Assembly (NCBI GenBank): GCA_036873755.1
Contig: JAVTVY010017279.1
Span: forward strand, 1-64,000
From: Hanleya hanleyi
Lineage: Eukaryota; Mollusca; Polyplacophora; Lepidopleurida; Hanleyidae
Length of the DNA stretch: 64,000 nt
Reading direction: 5' to 3'
Shown here: in pieces, positions 38,150 through 47,984 of the stretch
How the letters are laid out: each line of letters opens with the position of its first letter
How positions within the stretch are numbered: position 1 is the first letter of the stretch
Program-made: the position numbers and the translations under genes
Notes under the pieces: model-generated
The model's input: only the letters and a program-made list of their open reading frames with translations
What the model was told of the DNA's origin: nothing
The model's database searches: none

Positions 38150-38949
38150 CGAATTGTTCAGAGCGAAGGTGTTCCATGTAACTTTGAAAAAATTAAAACT
38201 TCGCCGGATCAAACGTATAGGCAATATTAAAACCCTTATATTAAGATAGTGTAATTCCAAAATAACGAAAATATTGTAATATTAAAACTGTAAATGGAGA
38301 AATCTAGGTAGCTGACGTATTTCAGAGTACAGGCCCAACCAGGTCCAGTCAAATCTTCCGAAAGAGAAATATCTAATTATGGGCAAACAATTTAAAACAG
38401 GAGAAACCAACACCGTATGATACCGTAAATTATTTACGCTACAAGTCCAATGTATTCATTCATCAATGAGACAAATCTTACCCTATCTATATTTAAGGCT
38501 ACCTTTTTATTTTAACTTTTCATGCAACCTAAACTTGGAGTATGTGAATTGAGTGGAAAGGGGGGGGGGCCGGGGGTGGGGGTATCCGGGTTAAACTTGA
38601 TACATAGCTTCGCACACACACACATCATATACATGTATCTCTCCCTTGTGTGAACCTGTTAGACATTATTCATCTACTTTCAAGGCCATCTATTCTTTAA
38701 ATGCATTCATCCCTCCCCAAATCACCTTCCATTGTAACCATCCACTTCTTTGTTATATACATGAAATACTGTTACATGTAGTGTGTTTAACATAACATAC
38801 ATGTATTGGAAGACTATACATGTATTTCAACATACGGGTCTATCATTTCTATCTGTAAGGATTGTAAGGGGCAATGCGTTTATATTGGCACACCGTTCCA
38901 AACCAGTGGTCGTACTCAACCGTCGTTGCTCCCAGAACATTGTGGTAAC

Positions 38950-39015
38950 ATGGAAATACTAGCCGTGTTACTGATCTTCCAATTTGCTTGTCTTCAGGTT
39001 TACGTGTATCAGTGA
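38950..39015 (+). other. Signal-peptide-like short open frame, second copy in right arm
   Basis: The frame reads MEILAVLLIFQFACLQ then VYVYQ and stop. It is conserved in the left arm (30071-30136). The shared upstream region contains CCAGAACATTGTGGTAAC. No downstream exon was identified, so it is reported only as a conserved short frame. Confidence 0.25.
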
Positions 39016-39954
39016 ACTGTTCATAGCAAACGTGATCAAAGTATCGGTAACTTTACAAATGTTCTGAATACCAGTGCAAACTTCGACGAACAAAAAGTAG
39101 GTAATATAAAAGCCGATATATTCCTACGAAGTATAGGCTAGTCAGCGAGTCCATTCAAATCCTTTCGTCGACAAAATAAGGATAACCGATGACATTAGAA
39201 CCTTGATTTTTTTGCATGAAGGTGTATTAGGAGACTGTTACCAGCAAGTTCTGACCTGACCTACTTTGATGAAGGTGATTTTTGATGAAAATCACCAATG
39301 ATTCTGACTTGGGCTGTTCCCATCTTAATACAGGCAGGATTTCAACTTGGGGCGGAGGATTTCCAAGAGCTCAGTGCGCGTCGGAGTTCTAATGTCTACT
39401 CTACTTCGTAGCTCCTGTGACGTCAGCCACACTGCCATGTTAAGATGGTGTAATTCCAAAATACCTGAAATACTGTAATATTGAAACTGTAAATGGAGAC
39501 ATCTAAGTAGCTGACGTATTTCAGAGTACAGTCCCAACCAGATCTTCGAAGGAGGAACTTCTAACTTTAGCCGGCATCATTGAAAACTGATGACCGCTTC
39601 TCTCCTGCAGGAAACAAGCCTATGTTTATGTATACTATGATTGTCTTTTTGAATTTGGTGCTAATACTGTTATATGGGAATATGGAATAGATCTTTGGAT
39701 TATGGACGCGGATATTATTTATTGGACGACGGCAGAATTATGAATGACGGAGCAGACGCTTGTAATTTCGAGCACAAACCAATTTATAACACCAGAAACA
39801 CCCATATGACCAATAGTATACATTAGGAAAAATCCCTGCAAATTAGAAGTATACATTTGATCTTTTTAAACATACAAACCCCACTATATTTAACTTAATA
39901 TATTTTAAAAATAGAATTATAAACACACCGTTTTACCTTTTTATCGTATGTGAA

Positions 39955-40663
39955 GGGGGAGGGGGGGGAGTATTGTGAGTTAAACGCATAGCTTCACACA
40001 CACACCGTATACATGTATCTCTCCCTTGTGTGAGCCTATCTTAAACATTATTCTACCATTTCAAGGCCATCCATTGTTGAAAATCATTCATCCATCCACA
40101 AACAACCCTTCCATTGTAACCCCTTTAAAATACATGTATTGCCTTTCACACAGTATACATGTATTGGGGCAATATACACCTTTCTTTAACATGACACTTT
40201 ACATGGACCTCTCTGATCTCAAATACGGCTGGCACCAAATGATGACGTCATGTCACGTGATCAGGTCACATAGAGGTCATTTGGGGGTATAAGGACTTCT
40301 TTCCCCTTATCCAGGGGAGGGGGGGGACTATTGTGAGCTAGCTTCACACATGTACACTGTATACATGTATCTCTCCCTTGTGTGAGCCTATGTTAAGCGT
40401 TATTCAACTATTTCAAGGCCATTCATTGTTGAAAAGCATTCATCCATGCATAAATAACCCTCCATTGTAACCCCTTTAAAGTACATGTATTACCTTTAAC
40501 ACAGTATACATGTATTGGGGCAATACACACCTTTCTTTTTAACATCAAAGAATATACATGGACCTCTCCGATCTCAAATACGGCTGGCACCAAATGATGA
40601 CGTCATGTCACGTGATCAGGTCACATAGAGGTCATTTGGGGGTATAAGGTCAACTTAACTACT
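39955..40663 (+). repeat. Tandem duplication of the outer 357 bp, right arm only
   Basis: About 39955-40305 and 40310-40663 are two copies (landmarks AGCTTCACACA, CATCCATTGTTGAA-like text, GGCTGGCACCAAATGATGAC, GTCACATAGAGGTCATTTGG). The left arm has a single copy (28770-29113). This shifts the apparent centre of symmetry. Confidence 0.8.
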
Positions 40664-40857
40664 TGCCACATTTGTAAAGGTGAAATGCGCACTGTGTTTG
40701 AGACTTCTACCTTCAAACCAAACTAGAGAATTATCTGTTTCACAAATTGATTGGGCTCAGAGTGAATGTACGCATGCGTGGAAACTGTGAACCGGCAACG
40801 CCCAAGGCTAAGCCTCCCAGTATGTATCGTACTCACATGAGTTCGTTTGGAGTGACC

Positions 40858-40950
40858 TAACGTTTGGAGTGACCTAACGTTTGGAGTGACCTAACGTTCA
40901 CTCCAAACGTTTGGAGTGACCTAACGTTTGGAGTGACCAAACGTTTGAAG
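40858..40950. repeat. 17-bp tandem repeat with an internal inversion
   Basis: About five units of ACGTTTGGAGTGACCTA are present, and one junction reads AACGTTCACTCCAAACG, an inverted unit. It abuts the fold-back element that starts at 40963. Confidence 0.85.
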
Positions 40951-40962
40951 TTGTACGAAAAG

Positions 40963-41535
40963 CCATTTGCGTACACTTCGCCATCCATAAGATGGCTTGC
41001 AAATCGTGTGTCGCCATTATTGCGGAGCGATATCCGATACTTACCGTATACTGTTTGGTCTTCATCCGACGGAGAAATCTGACAAATTACAGGCTTTTCA
41101 TACTACTTCTGAAAAACATATATTGTCTGAGCAAAAGATACAGATATGAATAACTTCCGTATCATCTAAGAGCTGTTGTAGATCTCTACTTTGAACAAGT
41201 AGGGCATCACGTGAGTCGAAAATGGCGGGTTACGTTGGTGTTACGTCGGTAGAGTTCAGCTGATTGGATTTCGGGGAATTCCGTCTTATAGTTGTCGAAA
41301 GTAGACTCAAAATGGATACGCACGATCCCAGGGTCAGTCTTACCGCGTATAGATGACCCAGATGGTTACAGCTGGTTGATGAAAAGCCTGTAAAATACCA
41401 GATTTATCGAGTCTACGCCGGCTGAAGACCGGATGACGACAGAACAGTATACGGTAAAGTATCGGATATCGCTCCGCGATATTGGAGATACACGATCCGC
41501 AAGCCATCTTATGGATAGCGAAGTGTTCGCAAATG
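40963..41535. mobile_element. Fold-back element, about 570 bp
   Basis: The ends CATTTGCG.ACACTTCG.CA (40963 on) and the reverse complement up to 41535 pair over about 135-150 bp per arm, including CCATAAGATGGCTTGC, GGAGCGATATCCGATACTT and CCGTATACTGTT. The unpaired middle is about 270 bp. It has no coding capacity and fits a TIR-type non-autonomous element. Confidence 0.75.
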
Positions 41536-41717
41536 AGAGTGAATCACTACTACTTTCTCTTATCTATAATATTATTCTGGGTGTTCTTTTAAATAAATTC
41601 CGTAATTTAGTAAGCTAGTAAAGACCGTGTTTGATTGCTTTTAACGTCTGAGACGCTACAAAATCGAACAAAGCCATTCCCAGTCCGCTATAAAGGTGAC
41701 GGGTGCCAACCTTTCAC

Positions 41718-42128
41718 CCACTAAAGTAAAGGGGGTGGTTCCACTATAGTAAGGGGGTGGTTCCACTATAGTAAAGGGGGTGGTTCCACTATAATAAACG
41801 GGGTGGTTCCACTATAATAAAGGGGGTGGTTCCACTATAGTAAAGGGGGTGGGTTCCACTATAATAAAGGGTTTCCACTATAGTAAAGTGGGTGGTTCCA
41901 CTATAGTAAAGGGGGTGGTTCCACTATAGTAAAGGGGGTGGTTCCACTATAATAAACGGGGTGGTTCCACTATAATAAAGGGGGTGGTTCCACTATAGTA
42001 AAGGGGGTGGTTCCACTATAATAAAGGGGGTGGTTCCACTATAGTAAAGTGGGTGGTTCCACTATAGTAAAGGGGGTGGTTCCACTATAGTAAAGGGGGT
42101 GGTTCCACTATAGTAAAGGGGGTGGTTC
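41718..42128. repeat. 23-bp tandem array
   Basis: There are about 18 copies of GGTTCCACTATAGTAAAGGG plus GGT, with single-base variants (ATAGTA or ATAATA, AAGG or ACGG). They carry short G-runs on one strand. Confidence 0.93.
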
Positions 42129-42290
42129 TATCAATTATAGGCAGACTCGGTGTCTAAATACCTGGTAACCTAATGGATTGTGACGTACGTACATGCTGAT
42201 CAAGGTTACATGGGTATGGGAGATTCGAGTGAAATGTCTGATCTGTTTCCCCCATCAAATGGCAGCACCAGCGGAAGATGCTTCTGGTGC

Positions 42291-42628
42291 ATCGCCAATC
42301 ACAGGACGTATCAATATTATGGCAAGCCGTTTTGGTATTCATTCATTTATTTTTTACATATATAAAAAAAATACTTTTTATGATGTCAACAATTTATTTT
42401 AGTTATCGTATAACCTTTCTTTGATAAAAAAAACAACATCGCCAATATCTTTTTTTTTATATCCAAAATATAGTTTTATTCTGGATGTCAAAATATTTTT
42501 TTTTTATATATCAAAAAAAGAAATTTTGTTATAAATAGAAAAATGAAACTTTTATATGAAAAATGAGTTTTGATATGCAAAATAAACGGATAAATACCAA
42601 AACGGCTTGCCATACATGATTGGTGATA
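42291..42628. mobile_element. AT-rich MITE
   Basis: The left end ATCGCCAATCA..ATGGCAAGCCGTTTTGGTATT is the reverse complement of the right end (about 42585-42628), with a 15-base insertion in the left copy. The interior is extremely AT-rich and rich in TTTTATAT-like segments. No target-site duplication was recognised. Bases 42629-42927 hold nothing supported. Confidence 0.65.
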
Positions 42629-42927
42629 CTGAATATTCAGACCCAGATATTCTGTAGATCAAACAATGTCACTTGAGCGCTTACAAGTCCCTGAACAGGT
42701 TATAGAGAGAACTCTCTAAAATGTAGGTAAAAAGGTCGTTTTTTGCCTAATAACTTTTGATTTATTCATCATAACGCTCCAAAATCTTCAGGCGAGTTAG
42801 CTTACATATTGTATTAACAGTGATTTTTGAATGAAAATGCGCTTAGTCTATTTTTTAGTGTAGAAAAAACATGTTATGATGCAAATTAGATAAAACGACT
42901 ATTTGTTTTCTGAATACCATCCGATAC

Positions 42928-43418
42928 GGATATATATATCCATGGTCGCCTGTGACGGATATATATATCCATGGTCGCCTGTGACGGATATATATATCCA
43001 TGGTCGCCTGTGACGGATATATATATCCATGGTCGCTTGTGACGGATATATATATTCATGGTCGCCTGTGACGGATATATATATCCATGGTCGCCTGTGA
43101 CGGATATATATATTCATGGTCGCCTGTGACGGATATATATATCCATGGTCGCTTGTGACGGATATATATATCCATGGTCGCCTGTGACGGATATATATAT
43201 CCATGGTCGCTTGTGACGGATATATATATCCATGGTCGCCTGTGACCCAGTTATATATATCCATGGTCGCCTAATGACGGATATATATATTCATGGTCGC
43301 CTGTGACGGATATATATCCATGGTCACGACGGATATATATATCCATGGTCGCCTGTGACGGATATATATATCCATGGTCGCCTGTGACGGATATATATAT
43401 TCATGGTCGCTTGTGACG
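42928..43418. repeat. 29-bp tandem array with a 14-bp palindrome per unit
   Basis: There are about 17 copies of GACGGATATATATATCCATG plus GTCGCCTGT. Each contains the palindrome GGATATATATATCC. Frames stay open over three-unit (87-bp) super-periods on the minus strand, which is a property of the unit and not coding evidence. Bases 43419-44109 hold no supported gene. Confidence 0.93.
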
Positions 43419-44109
43419 CATATCTCTTGGTTCGATATATTCTAGACGTTATTGAGAGAAACTGCTTACTGCTTTTTTTCTTACCTCCATTTTGAGAGGT
43501 AGGTCTCTGTGACCTGCTCAATGTACAAAGCAGATGGTAACCTAGAATGCGTACATCAGTACCTCTTTCAAACGCATTGCACTCGTTTCTCCATGAACTC
43601 GAGAAAACTGCTTCGCAAAATTAAGACAGGGATATGTTGCCACTGCAAATCATGACGTGTGTCAGTCACCCGGTGAAAACAAAATACCATCAGACTTTGT
43701 CAGTCTCTTTGCTTGAAAATTAAGACCACGTGTGTTGGTGCTGTGCATATCTTACTACAGTATGAGCGTCAAGCAATACATACATGCGGTGTGATCATTC
43801 CGTTGAAGGGGAGTATATAGCCATCAGTTTGGTGTCAGACCATGGACGGCGGGACATGAGAGAGGGGGAGGGGGCGGGGGACCATGACCCCCCAATATTT
43901 TCAGCAAAAATAAAAAAACGCGCAAGAAACAAAACCAAACAAAAACAAGACAGAAAGAGAAAGAAAAAAATAAGCCAATAAGCATGGAGGGAACTATAAA
44001 ACAATTGAGGACTCATGTGCTGAACTTCGTTCTGCTCCCTAACAAGTAGATAAAAATCTGTGTACATTATTGTAGAATCTTTTAAAATAGGAATATACCA
44101 TGCACTAAG

Positions 44110-44360
44110 CGCTTCCAGTGAAAGTTTCTCAAATTTGGCGATACATATCGCACGTTGATAGCAAAACACGAGCGTAGCGTGCAAGATTTATGGCGTTACG
44201 TTTCGTAACTTGTGTTTAATTCCACTTAACCGGGGCCTACGAGTCATATGAACCCATGTATTTTAAGATGTTCATGGTGTTCATTTGAACAGCACAATCA
44301 AAGCGTGACAGATACATCATATTCTAGATAACGACTTTACAACGAAAATTATTGCATTAA
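44110..44360 (+). repeat. Dispersed repeat family R1, further copy
   Basis: It matches 12050-12260 on the same strand (GATACATAT.GCA.G.TGATAG, CGAGCGTAGCGTGCAAGA, ATATTCTAGATAACGACTTT). It lies just before the second pearl-like element, as copy D does before the first. Confidence 0.7.
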
Positions 44361-44441
44361 GAATATTGATCCGATACGGATTTGATATTTCTGGACCTAT
44401 TGACTCTTGTCTCTTGCATTTGTATGTATACTATGAATTGT

Positions 44442-46560
44442 TTAGCCCACCATCATCAGATGGTGGGCTGTTCAAATCACTTTTCGTCCGTGGTCCGTCG
44501 TCCGTCCGTCCGTCGTCCGTCAGTCAGTCAGTCAGTCAGTCCGTCCGTAAACAATTCTTGTTACCGCGATTTCTCAGGAACTACTGCATGGATCTTTTTC
44601 AAATTTGGTAAACGGGTTCCCCATGGGGTCTAGTTGTGCAAGAAACCTTTTCTGGTTTGATTCGAAAATCCAATATGGCCACCAGGCAGCCATCTTGGAT
44701 TTCCCCATGAAACCTTGTTACCGCGATTTCTCCGGAACTACTGCATGGATCTTTTCCAAATTTGGCACACAGGTTCCCCTTGGGGTCTAGTTGTGCAAGA
44801 AACCTTTTCCGGTCCGATTCGAAACTCCAATATGGCCACCAGGCAGCCATCTTGGATTTCCCCATGAAACCTTGTTACCGCGATTTCTCAGGAACTACTG
44901 CATGGATCTTTTTCAAATTTGGTACACAGGTTCCCCTTGGGGTCTAGTTGTGCAAGAAACCTTTTCCGATCCGATTCGAAAATCCAATATGGCCACCAGG
45001 CAGCCATCTTGGATTTCCCCATAATAGCTTGTTACCGCGATTTCTCAGGAACTACTGCATGGATCTTTTTCAAATTTGGTACACAGGTTCCCCTCGGGGT
45101 CTAGTTGTGCAAGAAACATTTTCTGGTCCGATTCGAAAACCCAATATGGCCACCAGGCAGCCATCTTGGATTTCCCCATGAAACCTTGTTACCGCGATTT
45201 CTCAGGAACTACTGCATGGATCTTTTTCAAATTTGGTACAGTTTCCCCTTGGGATCTAGTTGTGCAAGAAACCTTTTCTCGTCCGATTCGAAAATCCAAT
45301 ATGGCCACCAGGCAGCCATCTTGGATTTCCCCATGAAACATTGTTACCGCGATTTCTCAGGAACTACTGCATGGATCTTTCTCAAATTTGGTACACAGGC
45401 GCCACATGGGTTCTAGTTGAGCAAGATACCCTTTTTCGTCTGATTCGAAAATCCAATATGGCCACCAGGCAGCCATCTTGGATTTCCACATGAAACTTTA
45501 ATAGTTATCGCCATTTCTCAGTACTGCATGGATCTTTCTCAAATTTGGTACACAGATTCTCCTTAGGGTCTAGTTTTGCAAGATACCCTTTTCGGTCCCA
45601 ATCGAAAATCCAATATGGCCAGAAGGTGGCCATCTTGGATTTCCCCATGAAACCTTGTTATCGCGATTTCTCAAAAACTACTGCATGGATCTTTCTCAAA
45701 TTTGATACACAGGTTTGCCTTGGGGTCTAGTTGTGCAAGATGCCTTTTCTGGTCCGATTCGAAAATCCAATTTGGCCACCAAGCAGCCATCTTGGATTTC
45801 CCCAAGAAACTTTGTTATCGTCATTTCTCAGGAAGTGACTCATGGATCTTTCTCAAATTTGGTACACAGGTTCACCTTATGTTCTAGTTGTGCAAGATAC
45901 CTTTTTCGGTTCAAATTGAAAATCCAATATGGCCACCAGGCGGCCATCTTAGATTTCCCCATGAAACTTTGTTATCGTGATTTCTCAGGAAGTACTGCCT
46001 GGATCTTTCTTAAATTTGGTAGACAGGTTGCCCTTGTGGTCCAGTTGTGCAACATACCTTTCTGGTCCGATTCTAAATCCAATATGTCCATCAGTCGGCC
46101 ATCTTGGATTTCCCCATGAAACTTTGTTATTGCGATTTCTCAGGAACTACTGCATAGATCTTTATCAAATTTGGTACACAGGTTCCCCTTGTCGCCTAGT
46201 TGTGCAAGATACCTTTTCTGGTCCGATTTGAAATCCAATATGGCCACCAGGCGCCCATCTTGGATTTCCCAATGAAACTCTGTTATCGTGATTTCTCAAG
46301 AAGTACTGCATGGATCTTCCTCAAATTTGGTACACAGATTCCCCTTGTGGCCCAGTTGTGCAAGATACCTTTTTTGGTCAGATTCGAAAATCGAATATGG
46401 TTGCCAGGTGGCCATCTTGATTTTCACCTTGAAACACTGTTATCTTGAATTCTCAGAAAATATTTCATGGATCTTTCTGAAATTTGGTACACAGGTCCCA
46501 GATGGGGCCTAGTTGAAAAATAGCTTTATCGGTCCGATTCGAAAGTCCAATTAATACGGT
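44442..46560 (-). mobile_element. Pearl-like (Helitron/HINE-type) element, second copy, with intact terminal hairpin
   Basis: It reads in the opposite direction to the copy at 15358. At its left edge is a perfect hairpin (11-bp stem AGCCCACCATC, 4-base loop, 44444-44469), preceded on the minus strand by the GGAC-rich segment and ending GCTAAA. CTAA right after a 3' hairpin fits the CTRR end of Helitrons. About 12-13 monomers of 157 bp follow (CATGGATCTTTTTCAAATTTGG, GGCCACCAGGCAGCCATCTT). Monomers nearest the hairpin are most alike and those at the far end most diverged. There are no protein-coding features. Confidence 0.78.
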
Positions 46561-47399
46561 ATTCCCGAGTTATGACCTTGCATCACAAGAGTCGGTGGAT
46601 CAAACGGTGGGGCATATTCTATATATTGACTATAGAGAATATCCATATCTTCACCTTCCATATCAAGGAGTTCAAATAATTCGGAATTAAAATGTATTTA
46701 GTCCATGCCGTTGCAAGTGAACTGCCCCACCCTTTCGTCTGCCGGCGGGTCAGCTACATGAGGGACGTCACTCTTGTGACACAATGTCACAACTCGACAA
46801 CTGTAAACTACTGCATGTTTCGATCCATGTGAAATAATCAAGATTCAGACACTTTCAAATTCAAAGTTTCAACATTACTGCGCGGACCGGATGCCTTCAG
46901 TATTAAGTATTGTACCATCTTACTATTTTCGAGCATGGTATCTTAAAAGAGATATCTCAAACTAGTCCAGTAAACAGAACAGAATTTGCATTCGTTCCAA
47001 ATTATAAAATCTTAAGTGTGCCAAAGTGTCAAAGAGATTTTTCTTCGCTTCCAGTATCAAATGATGACACGTGCAAAAAAATAAAATAAAAATACTACAA
47101 AACGAAGACGAAGGATCCTCCATACATGTACATTCACTTTCAGGCTAACTTTGCTCATTTCTCTTGTACTATAACAACCGACATAAGTTCAGTTTCTAGA
47201 AATCTTGAAACTTCTGAAACTTAGAAAGATTATATCTTGGTGTTTTCCAGTGTCCATTTTTCGATCTTTTTCGCTCAGACTCGAAATTCTGTAAACAAAA
47301 TTACAAAACACTTGCTTGTTCCTAGTAACAATGGACAAAAAGATCCTCTTGTCATTAGCTTACAATTATCGGACAATGGTGGGCGCCAAGATCCTTCAG
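46561..47399. other. Gene-free stretch
   Basis: I see no gene or repeat array here. One 60-codon frame (47237-47419) has no recognisable domain. Confidence 0.45.
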
Positions 47400-47965
47400 G
47401 ATCTCTCGTTTCTTCTTGAATTTGGTGGTAATGCTGTTATATGAATTACGTCTTTGGATTGTGGACGCGGAAATTCTTAATGGACGAGGGCTGAATATTG
47501 AATGAAGGACTTGACGCTTGTATTTCGATTGAAATTATATTTAATATTTAAATACTTCCGAACATGATCATTCATTTGGCGGTGAATATTTGAAAAAGGG
47601 TTGTGAGAAACAACAAAACAGGCAACACAAATAGAGTTTGAACAGGTGAAGATTCTTGTTTTATTGCTCGGAAATACGCTAGAACGCGTCTACGGCCATG
47701 TAAGACCCCTGAAACTTCCGGGGCCTAGGCGGCCCCTGGACCCTCACATATTGTATTGAGATAGTGGCCCCTCCAATCACAAATTGCTTCTGCCGTGCCT
47801 GTCAGATCCGATATCCGCGTTCATAATCGATATAATTAATCGATATACCTAATCGATACACCTAGCTCTCGAAGCTGGCAAAAAATGAGACTATATAAAC
47901 ACATACCAGTACTATTTTCTTGCAAAAGAGAAGCAGTCAACAGTTTCCAATGATGCCGCTGAGGA
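47400..47965. repeat. Facing copies of repeat family R2
   Basis: A plus-strand R2 fragment (about 47415-47530; TGGATTGTGGACGCGGA, TGAATGAAGGACTTGACGCTTG) faces a minus-strand fragment (about 47800-47965; TTGCAAAAGAGAAGCAGTCA, TGATGCCGCTGA). The orientation is convergent, the opposite of the arrangement at 11460-12610. Confidence 0.6.
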
Positions 47966-47984
47966 TGCACTCCACGCTTTTCGA

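Larger units (their letters stand above)
28770..40663. mobile_element. Giant imperfect palindrome (arms about 5.7 kb) with a central zinc-finger gene pair
   Basis: The left arm (28770 to about 34462) matches the right arm (about 34534 to 40663) as reverse complement at an estimated 95% or more over most of its length. The outer ends read AGTAGTTAAGTTG on the left and CAACTTAACTACT on the right. The centre is near 34497. Corresponding pairs include 29549-29761 with 39325-39537 and 33537-34166 with 34828-35484. The right arm has an extra tandem copy of the last roughly 357 bp. The arms also contain R2 and other dispersed repeats. It may be a giant terminal-inverted-repeat or fold-back element. 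No transposase, integrase or polymerase is recognisable. An assembly inversion artefact is possible, but the arms differ by several indels. Confidence 0.8.

Noticed and set aside
28770..40663. Palindrome dismissed as a pure sequencing artefact (missed adapter or inverted haplotype)
   Set aside because: Not dismissed: the arms differ by microsatellite length, a 27-bp coding indel, a 357-bp terminal duplication and scattered substitutions. The artefact remains possible until long reads cross the centre.
42928..43418. CRISPR-like array of short repeats
   Set aside because: The 29-bp units are contiguous with no unique spacers, and the context is eukaryotic. The same holds for the 23-bp and 30-bp arrays.
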